In this document: one piece after another, positions 43,801 to 51,730 of the stretch
Numbering within the stretch: position 1 is the stretch's first letter
How the letters are laid out: the number at the start of each line of letters is the position of its first letter
Source of the DNA: Coriobacteriia bacterium
GTDB lineage: Bacteria > Actinomycetota > Coriobacteriia > Anaerosomatales > JAAXUF01
DNA length: 64,000 nt
Assembly (NCBI GenBank): GCA_013336165.1
Contig: JAAXUF010000002.1
Span: 124,001-188,000, forward strand
Reading direction: 5' to 3'
Position numbers and translations under genes: made by a program
The notes under the pieces: model-generated
What the model was told of the DNA's origin: nothing
What the model saw: only the letters and a program-made list of their open reading frames with translations
The model's database searches: none

Positions 43801-46543
43801 CGGCCTTCAGCATCCTTCCAGCAGAAAACGTGTTCCCGGTGGTATCGGCTACGTCCGGCAGCGCATAGACCTCAGGGTAGCCGGTCCCGGGATCGTGGAT
43901 GACGTTGCCGGAGCCGTCCTTCTTCACTCTGGCTTCGTAGAACTTGTCTTGGTTCTCGTCCCAGTACCAGACGCGATCGCCATACGTCACGCCGATTACG
44001 TCGCACTGCAGGTAGAGATCGATCTTGTCGATCACGTAATAGCCGGTAACGCTTCCTGTGTAGTTGCTGTTGGCTTTGGCCGACGCAACAACAGGGTAGT
44101 TGTTCGAGGTCGTTGGCGTTCCCGGAACCCTCAAGTCGTACGAGACGTTGGTGCAGTCCTTGCCGTAGTTGACGAGGTACGTGTACACGGAGGAGTCGAC
44201 AGTCCCGCCGCCCGCGTCCCTCACGCTGACCGCCGGTGCATTCTGCGCTACGCCTGTGTATCTGGCGTGCGCGACAGAGACCACGCACGTGGAGAAGTCA
44301 CCCTTGTCGATCCCATAGGTGACACTACCCGTCTGTCCGCTATAGGCGCCCATGCCCCTGATGCTCGCCGAATATGGGGCCGTGCCGGGTGTCACGCCTT
44401 TGCAGACGCCGTTTCCGTCCAGCGCCGCACCGTCGCCGACAACGACATAGTCGGCTCCCTCGACAAGCTCGACCTGATTGCCGCTGATGGTCGCCACCAC
44501 ATGCAACTTCGGGGTCGGATTGAAGGACACCGAGTACTTCGCGTTCAAGACACGGGTGATGGAGCAGGGAATCGTCGACAGGTCGGTCGTGACCGGTGTC
44601 GCTTCGCCGTTCAGCACCGGATAGCCGTGGTTCGTCCCCGGGACGCCGATGTAGTAGCTTGCCCACATCTCCACGGGAGCATAGGCGTTGAGAAGTGCGG
44701 TCGCCCTGCTCGACGTAAGCGAGATCGCGGTGTTGGCTGCCGCCTCGGCGTCGGTGGGGTACACGACGGCGCAGTCGCTCACTACGCCGATATCCTCACC
44801 AACAAAGGCGTCGCTCCGCGTCGATGCCTTGCTCACCGTACCCGCGAGGAGCAGACAGTCATGGACCCTACCGTTGTTCTCGCCGACGATCCCGCCTTCC
44901 TTGTAGGTCAGACTCACCGCGTTGCAGTACACCTGACCTGTGTTGTAGCAGGCGTACACCTCTGGAACCGGATGCCGGATGCTCCCGTTCTGGGTGTAGG
45001 TGACGAGCATGCCAACGATGCCGGCCGTGTAGTAGCCCGTCTGAGTGTTCTCGCTGTCGCCATGGTTCCGGCAGTAGGAGACGACGCCGTAGCTCTGGCC
45101 GACGATTCCCGCGCCGGCTGGCTTGTTCCATCGGGTCGTGCGGACGTGGCCGACAAGACCGGTCGTGTCGAAGGTCGTTCCGTTCGCGCAACGCGTGATC
45201 TTCGTATACGTGCCCGCGGTACCGCAGATTCCGCCAACAGCGTGGAGGCCGGAAACGTAGCCGTCGTTGTAGCAACCGGTGAGAACGAGAGGATCTATGC
45301 CGCCGCCATCGATGCCGGCGTCGGTGCCCTCCGTGGCGAGACCGGACAGGGTCGAACCGCGCAGCGAACCGATGATGCCACCCACCCCGTCTCCGCCGCC
45401 AGCGGAATTCAGCAGTGCCGTTGAGTCGAGGTCCGAGGTGTCGGTGGCGGACGTGCACACGATCGTGCCGTGGTTTGTACAATCGCTTACGTTGCCGATC
45501 GTGATCCCGCCCACGCCCCCGACATAGCCGGACGCCGAAGCCACAACCTCGCCGAAGCGGTCGACTCCACCGGCGCCCGACGTGACGACCGTGATTGAAC
45601 CGGAGTTACTGCAGCCCGAAATGTCGCCATGCGTGCCGAGACCCGCTTGGCTGGGAGCGCCACCGGAGCGGCCGACCACGCCACCGATGTTGATGGCGAC
45701 TGAAGTGACGCTCTTGCCATCGTTGTCGAGGAATGCGTTCGCGGGCGTGGATACCCTGACGCTCCCCGAGAACGAGCAACCGGAGATGTCCTTGTCGCAG
45801 ATGCCGGCAATGCCGGCGACATTGGTTATGACGACCGCAGCCGATCGGTTACCGCCGGCTGCGCCATCGTCCCAGACGACGGTCACCGCAGCCGCGCTCG
45901 CGCAGTTCTGGATGCTGCCTTGGCAGTCGCCGACGAGCCCGCCTATGTTCTCGACGAACGCCGAAGACGACTGCACAGTAACCCTGCAAGAGTCCGTCAG
46001 GCTCAGGTTCCTGATCACGGAGTTAGGGCCTGTGACACCGAAAAGACCGGCATTCGAAGTGTCCGTCGCTTGGGTCACCGCAAGACCGGCTATCTCCTTG
46101 CCGGCACCATCGAAAGTCCCGTCGAACGGATGCGTCATCGTCCCGATCGGCTTGGACTGGTTGCCATAACCGCCGAGGAGATTGACGTTCCCGCCCATCG
46201 TCACGGTCTTCCCAGCGAAGTTCACGGCGTCATCGGCGGCGATGACCTTACCGTCGCCGTTGGTGTCGATCTCGCCATTCACCAGCGCCGAGAACCCGCT
46301 CCATGCGCCGGTCGTTCCCGGGAGCGTGAAGGACGAGGCGGCAGGGTTTGAGGTGTACCACGAAGTGTCCGGTGTCGCGTACGACGCATAGGCGGTGGCC
46401 GCGCCCGCAACGAGCACTGCGACAGTCCCGATCAGCGCAAGACCTGCGCGTCTCGGCCTTCGGTTCGGCTTGCCGCTCTCCCGCTTGTCCGACGTGAACA
46501 GACGCGAGCGGCTTGAAGTGTGCTTGACCCCAAGGCCAATCAT
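40805..46543 (-). CDS. Giant secreted surface protein (1912 residues)
   Basis: The protein has a signal peptide after a long basic n-region (RRPRRAGLALIGTVAVLVAGA). The N-terminal third has GLUG-type repeats such as GGIVGENNGRVHDC and GVGGIIGSLRG, and a dockerin-like calcium loop DTNGDGKV. The middle contains many Ig-like/MBG repeats (YTGSAITPTVVVTDGSTTL type). The last 150 residues hold three 51-residue DUF5648 repeats. There is no LPXTG motif or C-terminal membrane helix, so it is released or attached by other means. GAAGGAAGAG precedes the ATG at 46543. It is the last gene of the element-C operon, after the ExbB/DUF2149 pair. Confidence 0.85.
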   Translation of the reverse strand: MIGLGVKHTSSRSRLFTSDKRESGKPNRRPRRAGLALIGTVAVLVAGAATAYASYATPDTSWYTSNPAASSFTLPGTTGAWSGFSALVNGEIDTNGDGKVIAADDAVNFAGKTVTMGGNVNLLGGYGNQSKPIGTMTHPFDGTFDGAGKEIAGLAVTQATDTSNAGLFGVTGPNSVIRNLSLTDSCRVTVQSSSAFVENIGGLVGDCQGSIQNCASAAAVTVVWDDGAAGGNRSAAVVITNVAGIAGICDKDISGCSFSGSVRVSTPANAFLDNDGKSVTSVAINIGGVVGRSGGAPSQAGLGTHGDISGCSNSGSITVVTSGAGGVDRFGEVVASASGYVGGVGGITIGNVSDCTNHGTIVCTSATDTSDLDSTALLNSAGGGDGVGGIIGSLRGSTLSGLATEGTDAGIDGGGIDPLVLTGCYNDGYVSGLHAVGGICGTAGTYTKITRCANGTTFDTTGLVGHVRTTRWNKPAGAGIVGQSYGVVSYCRNHGDSENTQTGYYTAGIVGMLVTYTQNGSIRHPVPEVYACYNTGQVYCNAVSLTYKEGGIVGENNGRVHDCLLLAGTVSKASTRSDAFVGEDIGVVSDCAVVYPTDAEAAANTAISLTSSRATALLNAYAPVEMWASYYIGVPGTNHGYPVLNGEATPVTTDLSTIPCSITRVLNAKYSVSFNPTPKLHVVATISGNQVELVEGADYVVVGDGAALDGNGVCKGVTPGTAPYSASIRGMGAYSGQTGSVTYGIDKGDFSTCVVSVAHARYTGVAQNAPAVSVRDAGGGTVDSSVYTYLVNYGKDCTNVSYDLRVPGTPTTSNNYPVVASAKANSNYTGSVTGYYVIDKIDLYLQCDVIGVTYGDRVWYWDENQDKFYEARVKKDGSGNVIHDPGTGYPEVYALPDVADTTGNTFSAGRMLKAAEPLHVDGSGNPVYGMSVDYTGEEINPEVMGVLWGSRSLTNGGDYLAIYGGGSSGDLIDAGAVANLEAQTTGAVTVRYGSGDTWLSNYVLMTFDINQVTATNGDGKLAVGQIRNEVAYNGGQLPTGMTPKVTYVGNTVDPSNYTATFDHLVRGGATITSPTTYQVGDVLYYAIVPTEEGSVRFATVTLSWTISSRPLTNIGTGCTVTLGSVTYTPAGTPVPQVIVTDNSTHETLVAGVDYELSGLSVSANARPGTGNLTVTGEGFYTGTSVAKPFTINKGTLKASDFDTYANIKIGNGDSDNPVMSYVGKAFAYRVNGYSAADLASILTVAWKTDPTVHITGEAVNAYEKGCFSVTQILNANAEPVSKAAEPGIYTLRLVPNTLASTNYLNLAADFSLSLEVEIRPATLDHKYYYYYDHNGVRTSTYISNWRYYQWASIAYAKNSYIYTGNAIVPSVTIVDSGKSAAFDPSDFTVTVNQSGPGEGGGVTNVGNAYTVTVAGNAEGAHLRGTSATNASTFIGTFSITPASLSDGSVNISVAQAFYAGSPVTPEVTFTDASTGAPLNFKSGTDYTLAYSNNNGLGTGHVTITPSGSNVLGSAVTKDFAIVAGAPISTASIAAISNQTYTGSAITPTVVVTDGSTTLAEGTDYTVAYTNNVNTGTATVTITGKGEYGGTKNATFTITPKAISSASISAIPDQIQTGSAIVPTATVKDGSTTLAKGTDYTIAYQDNVAVGAASLTITGKGNYTGTKSATFSIVADRIAPVTTLAGITSGGSYTGSAMFMLSATDVGVGGVSTYYILDADPQRTYSAPVSVSGVGNHTLHFWSADAAGNAEATTTVGFTVKAASTPMPVFRFYNKLNGSHFYTASAEERDVVIGRWSSTYTYEGPAYSVNTANPNNSAPLYRFYNKLNGSHFYTASAEERDTVIALWSSTYTYEGPAYCVCAANVVGATLVFRFYNKLNGSHFYTASAEERDTVVALWSSTYTYEGPVFWLAP
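40851..41242 (-). repeat. Three 86-base units with a 153-base period in the giant surface protein
   Basis: Units begin at 40851, 41004 and 41157, 153 bases apart, and encode the FYNKLNGSHFYTASAEERD core of the DUF5648 repeats. They match the repeats at 38958-39349 closely, but each gene's copies are more alike to one another than to the other gene's. Confidence 0.85.
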
Positions 46544-46644
46544 CGCTCTTCCTTCCTCGGCGCAGTCAACATTGCGCCCCATCCCCTGTACCGACCGTTC
46601 CTGCTTCCTCGCATCGTCCGCGAATGCGCGCCGACGGAATAACG

Positions 46645-47037
46645 CTAGTCCGCGCCTTGTGCTCGACTTGTCGCGCTCGGCGCCGCAGTCTCCTCACCGG
46701 AACCGCTGCTCGAGCCGCCGTCCGCACCCTTCACTAGGTAGAGCTTGCCGGAAGTCGGATCTTGGTAGACGGTACCGACCTGGGTGTAAAGGCCGCTCCC
46801 GGACGTCAGCTCCTCGGCAAGCTCCTGGACCTTGCTCATTTCCGTCATCGCGTCCTGTTTCACGAGCTTCACGGAGGAGAAGTCGAGATTCCAGTACGAC
46901 AGCAGCGCGACCATGAGCCCGCACGAGAACACCAGCATCACGTCAACGAGGTTCACGAGCGACGTGCGCGGATCGACCTCGCTCTCGTCGCTGAGTGCGG
47001 TATGGAGGAATGCGCTACCTCTCAGAGTCCGCGCCAT
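46645..47037 (-). CDS. DUF2149 protein, ExbD-like partner of a proton channel
   Basis: The 130-residue protein has one membrane helix (VDVMLVFSCGLMVALLSYW) after a short cytoplasmic N-terminus and an extracellular tail. DPRTSLVNLVDVMLVF matches the DUF2149 family. The aspartate at the start of the helix (LVDVMLVF) corresponds to the proton-binding aspartate of ExbD/TolR. ExbD works with ExbB to turn proton flow into mechanical work. The C-terminal tail ends in a Ser/Gly/Ala-rich stretch. The ATG at 47037 comes two bases after the stop of the ExbB-like gene. Confidence 0.82.
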   Translation of the reverse strand: MARTLRGSAFLHTALSDESEVDPRTSLVNLVDVMLVFSCGLMVALLSYWNLDFSSVKLVKQDAMTEMSKVQELAEELTSGSGLYTQVGTVYQDPTSGKLYLVKGADGGSSSGSGEETAAPSATSRAQGAD

Positions 47038-47039
47038 CG

Positions 47040-47705
47040 CTATTCGCCTGAGCTTTCTTTCGGAGTCTTGCCGGAATTACGTTCGGCCGCCTTTTCGAGG
47101 ATGCAGGTTGCGGCGGACTCGAGAGAAACCATGTACGCGCCGTACCAGCGCTTCCTGAGCGTGACGACCGCCATGCAAACGATTGCGATGACGAGGCCGG
47201 TGACGGTGCCGTCGAATGCGATCAGAAGGGACTTCGAGAGCGTCGCCGTGTCGCCTTGGCCAAGCGCCACGACGCCTGGGCCGAGCGGGATGAGCGTTCC
47301 CATGAGTCCGAGCATCGGTGCGATCTTGACCGACAGGTTCATGTGCGACAGCGTCTTCTCGTATCGCGCATTCGTCTCGAACACCGATGACTTCGCGAGT
47401 GCATAGAGGTCGTCGTCGGGCAGGTCGATATTGTCGGCGAGCGTGATGAGCGCGTCCTTCTGCTTGCGCAAGAGCCCGCTATCCTCAATGACGCCCGTGA
47501 GCCCCCCGCCGTCGGCGTCGTGGATCGCGTTCACGAGCTTGGGCATCACCACCTTGAAGTGGCGGCGCTCGGTGAAGAACTCGGCGATGACCGAACCGAC
47601 GTGGAAGAGCGAGAACGCGATGAGGGCTATCAGCAAAGCCATCACTGGGACGAGCATCGACTGTGAAACCAGATGGAGCATGTCTCTGAGATATAGCGTG
47701 TCCAT
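47040..47705 (-). CDS. MotA/TolQ/ExbB family proton channel
   Basis: The 221-residue protein has three membrane segments. The family core is KIAPMLGLMGTLIPLGPGVVALGQGDTATLSKSLLIAFDGTVTGLVIAIVC (residues about 127-180), where GLMGTLIPLGP and the threonine/serine of the pore helix are conserved. It should form a pentamer around the DUF2149 partner and conduct protons. TonB and an outer membrane are absent, so the force would act on a surface protein or the ABC system. It begins three bases after the surface protein gene upstream. Confidence 0.87.
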   Translation of the reverse strand: MDTLYLRDMLHLVSQSMLVPVMALLIALIAFSLFHVGSVIAEFFTERRHFKVVMPKLVNAIHDADGGGLTGVIEDSGLLRKQKDALITLADNIDLPDDDLYALAKSSVFETNARYEKTLSHMNLSVKIAPMLGLMGTLIPLGPGVVALGQGDTATLSKSLLIAFDGTVTGLVIAIVCMAVVTLRKRWYGAYMVSLESAATCILEKAAERNSGKTPKESSGE

Positions 47706-47707
47706 GG

Positions 47708-49522
47708 TTAGGTAAGTTCCTTCTTGAATCGCAGGAATACATAGGAAGCGCCGACGAGCATCAGTGCCACCGCCGACGGCAGAGCCCAGGGTTGAAGCGG
47801 GTTGGTGAAGTCGATGGGATCAATGTCCGACGCCGACGAACCCATCATCTCGAAGACCTGCCAGCGGCCCTTTGCCGCACCGTCCCCGGAGTCGGCGCTG
47901 CCTCCGGTTCCGCTTCCGCCACCGTCGGCAGTGACCAGCACGGAGACGTTGCCACTGCCAGTGTCTACGCCGGATCCGGACTCCGACCCGGAGCCGGTAC
48001 CGGAGCTGCCACCCGATCCCCCGTCGCCGCCACTTCCGACCGGCGGCGACCCAGCCATCACGATGGTCATCGTGTGAATGTACTTGATCGACTTCGCGGT
48101 CGACGCGTCGGCAGCGCCCGTCGACCCGAAGAGTAGGCGCAGGCAGGTTCCAGGGTTGAGTCCCGAGTACTCCTCTTCGCAGGACCCGCCCTCGCGCCAA
48201 TTGTCAGCGAACGCAAGCATCGGCATGACGACCTGCCGATCAGCCATTAGCCCGCCGGTGTCGAAGTACGGAAAGTAGTAGCGTGTGTAGTCGAAGAGGA
48301 ACCGGCTGGTGATGGCGCCCGGGTTCGCACCATCGTTCGCCGCGAAGCGGAACGCGTAGACCTCGTTCAGCGAGACTCCGAGCTGCTCGATGAGCGTGGA
48401 CAGGTAGATGCCCTCGGCGCTGTCGGTGACGTAGTTGCCCGCGCTCCGTGTCAGCGTGTACGTGCACCGTGCGGTCTGGATGTCGCGCAGCTGGGCAATC
48501 GAGTAGATGTGCGTCTCCGCGACAAGCGACTCATCGTCCTGGTAGACAATCTTGATCTCGAGCGAGTCGCTCGGCAGGTACTCATCGCTACCGGTTCCCG
48601 TGTCGATCACGACCCACACGCGGTCCTGCACGGCACCGCCGTTGGCGGCGGGATCACCTCCGGTCATACGAGCATAGACGGCCACGGTGCCTTGAGCTTT
48701 CGCGATGAAGTTGCCGGAGGTGGCATTCACGTAGCCGACGTCGATGTTCGAGACCGACCACGAGAGTGTGGAGAGATCTGCCAACGCGGTGTAGTCCGAA
48801 GCGTTGGGAGCGTTGCACGCGACCTTGCCATCGGAGTAGGTGATGCGCGCGTATAGGTGCACGTTGGAGGAGGAATCGACCTTGTCGAAGCCGATCCGAC
48901 TGTCACCATAACTGACGCCCACGTCGTTGACGATGTCCACGTTCGTGACATAGGCGCCACTCTGGCCGAATATCCTGATGTTGACGGAGCCCGACGTGCC
49001 GTTGGGAGCTGTGGCGGTTATCCTGACCGTGCCATCGCCCACGGCGGTGACCACGCCTCGCGAGTCGACCGTCGCGATGTCAGCGTTGTTGGTCTTCCAA
49101 GCCAGCGTGACATCCCGCCAGTCGGCCTCATTCTGGTAGTGCGCCGAGCCGTCGCTCCACGTCACACACGCCAGCATGCGCAACTGACCGCCGAGAGTCC
49201 CGATCCCCTCGGCGACAAAGTACTCGCCACCTTCAGTCGTGCGACCGAGCTTCTTGATCCAGCCGCCGTTCGCGTCGGTCGTGCAGCCATACAGGTCGAT
49301 CTGCAGAACCGTCGGGCTTGGTTCGGGAGTGACCGTCTCGGCTTGGGCGGCTTGGACACCGAACGCCGAACACCCCCAAGTACGACCCTGCGCCGCCCCA
49401 GTCGCCTGCGACGCCGTCGGCGACGGGACGAAGAATCCCGAGATGGAGAGGAGTACAACAGCCACGGTGAGCAGCATGCCGCATGCTCTCCGTGCCCTCG
49501 TATGTCTCCTTGCCTCTCTCAT
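47708..49522 (-). CDS. Membrane-anchored surface protein with Ig-like and Moco-fold-like domains
   Basis: The 604-residue protein has a signal peptide (ACGMLLTVAVVLLSISGFF), a Big_2-type Ig domain (ATVDSRGVVTAVGDGTVRI), a second beta domain and a middle domain (SIAQLRDIQTARCTYTL, YLSTLIEQLG, FRFAANDG, MLAFADN and CLRLLFG) that follows the pattern of the sulfite-oxidase Moco fold. A Gly/Ser-rich linker leads to a C-terminal membrane helix (ALPSAVALMLVGASYVFLRF) with basic residues after it. This anchors it next to the ExbB/DUF2149 channel, coded immediately downstream. The ATG at 49522 has only a distant GGGAG. Confidence 0.78.
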   Translation of the reverse strand: MREARRHTRARRACGMLLTVAVVLLSISGFFVPSPTASQATGAAQGRTWGCSAFGVQAAQAETVTPEPSPTVLQIDLYGCTTDANGGWIKKLGRTTEGGEYFVAEGIGTLGGQLRMLACVTWSDGSAHYQNEADWRDVTLAWKTNNADIATVDSRGVVTAVGDGTVRITATAPNGTSGSVNIRIFGQSGAYVTNVDIVNDVGVSYGDSRIGFDKVDSSSNVHLYARITYSDGKVACNAPNASDYTALADLSTLSWSVSNIDVGYVNATSGNFIAKAQGTVAVYARMTGGDPAANGGAVQDRVWVVIDTGTGSDEYLPSDSLEIKIVYQDDESLVAETHIYSIAQLRDIQTARCTYTLTRSAGNYVTDSAEGIYLSTLIEQLGVSLNEVYAFRFAANDGANPGAITSRFLFDYTRYYFPYFDTGGLMADRQVVMPMLAFADNWREGGSCEEEYSGLNPGTCLRLLFGSTGAADASTAKSIKYIHTMTIVMAGSPPVGSGGDGGSGGSSGTGSGSESGSGVDTGSGNVSVLVTADGGGSGTGGSADSGDGAAKGRWQVFEMMGSSASDIDPIDFTNPLQPWALPSAVALMLVGASYVFLRFKKELT

Positions 49523-49581
49523 GTGGTGCTTCTTGTCTCCCGGTGCTCGGAATGATTGCCGGCCGCTGTATGCCGACCGAA

Positions 49582-50727
49582 TCACGCGCGGTACGGCGGA
49601 TAACTGTTGCCGAGAAGCTCCTTGACGTCGGCGTCAGTCACGTCGACCCAGTAGAACTTCGCGTAGAACTTCTTCACCTCTTCAACCATGTCAACGTCAT
49701 AGGCATCGGGATAGAGCATGTTCGCGACCCACTGGATGCCGACGAGCCGGTTCACTCCGGGCGGGCGGTCGCACCACGCATAGGGCGCGTTCGGCATGGT
49801 GTAGACCCTGCCCTCTTTCACCGCCGTGATCGACGCCCAGTCCGGGCTCTTCCTGATGTACTCGTCTGCACCTCCGCGCACGACGTCGTCCCATGCGACG
49901 ATCACCTGCGGGTTCCACTTGAGCACCTGCTCGAGTGAGACATTCGACATGCCGAGCCCCTGCGTCTCCGGCACCGCTGCCACGTTGTTCGCGCCCGCAA
50001 CTGCGAACGTGAGCGCGTGCTCAGACACGTCCGGCTCCGTCTGCAGCCCCTCGGGTCCCTCGGCGTAGTAGAGCGAGACGCGCCGATCGCTCGGCACCTT
50101 TGTGATGGCCTCCGTGACCGCCGAGTAGACTTTCTCGCAGTACGAGGCGAGTTCCTCCGCGCGCTTCTCTTGGCCAAGGACTTCGCCGAGGAGCCGATAC
50201 GCCTGCGCGATGCGATCAAACGAGCCGTCGATGACGACGACGGGAATGTTTGTCTGAGTCTGCAGATCTTGGGCTTCGGAGATGTTCGTCTTCGTGAGTG
50301 CGACTCCGCTGATCGAGAAGATGACCTGCACGTCTTCGACCAACAGGGCCTCGCGGTCGATCTCCGCGCCCCCCGAAAGCGTCCCCATGTACGGCAGGTC
50401 GGCCGTGCCCTTCGGCAGGTACTTGAGTTCCTTCTTCGTAAACTGGAGCCCCGTACCGGCGATCAAGTCCGGCGCGAGGGTGAAGCAGAAGATCTGGGCG
50501 AGCGAGCTCGTAAAGTAGATGCGCTTCAATTTCGAAACCGTCGGGATCTTCAGTTGCCGGCCGGCGTCATCGGTTATCGTGCGCTCTCCAGTGAAGAACT
50601 GGTCCGCGGCCTTGCAGCCAGGAAGAGCGGTCGCGGCCAGCGTCACGAGGAGTCCACCGCCGAGCCATCGGCAGAATATGCGCCGGGTGACTTGCGCGCA
50701 CTGTGCGTCCGCGTGCGTCTGATTCAT
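49582..50727 (-). CDS. FecB-type ABC substrate-binding lipoprotein (copy 2)
   Basis: The 381-residue lipoprotein has a lipobox LPGC and the cobalamin/iron-chelate binding fold (PF01497): opening RTITDDAGRQLKIP, then KRIYFTSSLAQIFC and, in the second half, LEQVLKWNPQVIVAWDD. It is a close paralogue of the binding protein at 51731-52897, from which it is separated by a methyltransferase gene. It should present a metal complex to the FecCD-type permease. The ATG at 50727 has no obvious ribosome binding site and lies six bases after the methyltransferase stop, suggesting coupling. Confidence 0.87.
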   Translation of the reverse strand: MNQTHADAQCAQVTRRIFCRWLGGGLLVTLAATALPGCKAADQFFTGERTITDDAGRQLKIPTVSKLKRIYFTSSLAQIFCFTLAPDLIAGTGLQFTKKELKYLPKGTADLPYMGTLSGGAEIDREALLVEDVQVIFSISGVALTKTNISEAQDLQTQTNIPVVVIDGSFDRIAQAYRLLGEVLGQEKRAEELASYCEKVYSAVTEAITKVPSDRRVSLYYAEGPEGLQTEPDVSEHALTFAVAGANNVAAVPETQGLGMSNVSLEQVLKWNPQVIVAWDDVVRGGADEYIRKSPDWASITAVKEGRVYTMPNAPYAWCDRPPGVNRLVGIQWVANMLYPDAYDVDMVEEVKKFYAKFYWVDVTDADVKELLGNSYPPYRA

Positions 50728-50732
50728 CACGA

Positions 50733-51602
50733 TCACTGTTCGTCGCGCCCGCAGCAAGACGAGATAGCGCGACTGGAGCGCTCTTGGCGCCAAGAGATGA
50801 ACGCCCATATGACAATCCTCGGCTCAGCCCATTCCCAGCAGGACTCGCCTTTACGATCGACTCCTGGCACAAGATGCTCGGCGAGGTAACGCTCGAGCAG
50901 CTCCTCCTCTCGTAGACTCACGTCGGACAACATGTCAGAGACGACTCTCCTCGCATCCTCGCGAGTCGCGAAGAACTCGGGCTTCGTGCTCTCAATGAAG
51001 CGAAGTTCGGGCCTGATCCCCATCTGAAAGAGGATGTTCATGGCGTAGACATAGCCAAGGTCGGTTGGGAATTCGCGGCCGATAGCGGCGAAGATCCGGC
51101 TGTCATGCCGAGGAGAGCCTCCTGCCGCCAGGGTCAGGCAAACGCGATACCGGGCAGCGGCGTTGAGCTTGCGAAGCGCCGAACCCAGGTCGGCGACGGC
51201 AATCGAACGCGATGCGATCGCAACGTCAGCCTGACCGACACCCGCCGCCTCCCAGTCGTCGTCCCAGCTCGCGCGCACGGTGCGGATCGACGAGAGGCCC
51301 TCTTTGGCAGCCTGCTGCTCAAGGAGCGAAAGCATAGCCGGTGAGAAGTCGGCAGACGTTACCTGGTGACCCTGGCGTGCCAGCGGCAGCGAAAGAGTGC
51401 CCGCACCGCATCCGAAATCCAAGACGGTCGCCCCCGGAGCGATCTGGGCGTATTCGAGGAATTCCGACGCATAGTGCGACGTGCCGGCCTTCGTGGCGAA
51501 GGAGGGGGCGCGCTTGTCCCAGTATGAGGGGGAGTCGTCGTAGCTGCGATTCGCCTGCAACTGCATCCACTCTCCATTCCAATCATGTTCCGTGAGCAAC
51601 AT
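50733..51602 (-). CDS. Class I SAM-dependent methyltransferase
   Basis: The 289-residue protein has a SAM-binding domain with motif I LDFGCGAGTLSLPLA, an acidic second motif (SADFSPAM) and a YWDKRAPSFATKAG opening seen in methyltransferases of anaerobe metal clusters. The last third is helical (REEELLERYLAEHLVPG). It lies between two binding-protein genes of the same transporter, so it may modify a metal chelator or the cargo. I chose the ATG at 51602, preceded by GAGGAGAGAAGG; an ATG at 51623 is possible. Confidence 0.8.
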   Translation of the reverse strand: MLLTEHDWNGEWMQLQANRSYDDSPSYWDKRAPSFATKAGTSHYASEFLEYAQIAPGATVLDFGCGAGTLSLPLARQGHQVTSADFSPAMLSLLEQQAAKEGLSSIRTVRASWDDDWEAAGVGQADVAIASRSIAVADLGSALRKLNAAARYRVCLTLAAGGSPRHDSRIFAAIGREFPTDLGYVYAMNILFQMGIRPELRFIESTKPEFFATREDARRVVSDMLSDVSLREEELLERYLAEHLVPGVDRKGESCWEWAEPRIVIWAFISWRQERSSRAISSCCGRDEQ

Positions 51603-51730
51603 CCTTCTCTCCTCGTATCGCATAGTCCGTCTCGGGGTCGTTCGCGTACCGCCACAAACCCCGATCTGAGGCCCAGCCCGACTCCTAGGCCGCAGATCGG
51701 GGTCAACCTTCTTCTGTGAGCGGTCTCCTG

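Noticed and set aside
43310-45424. Long open frame of 704 codons on the plus strand
   Set aside because: It lies antisense to the giant surface protein gene, has no recognisable domain and is Arg/His/Val-rich, typical for the opposite strand of a GC-rich gene.
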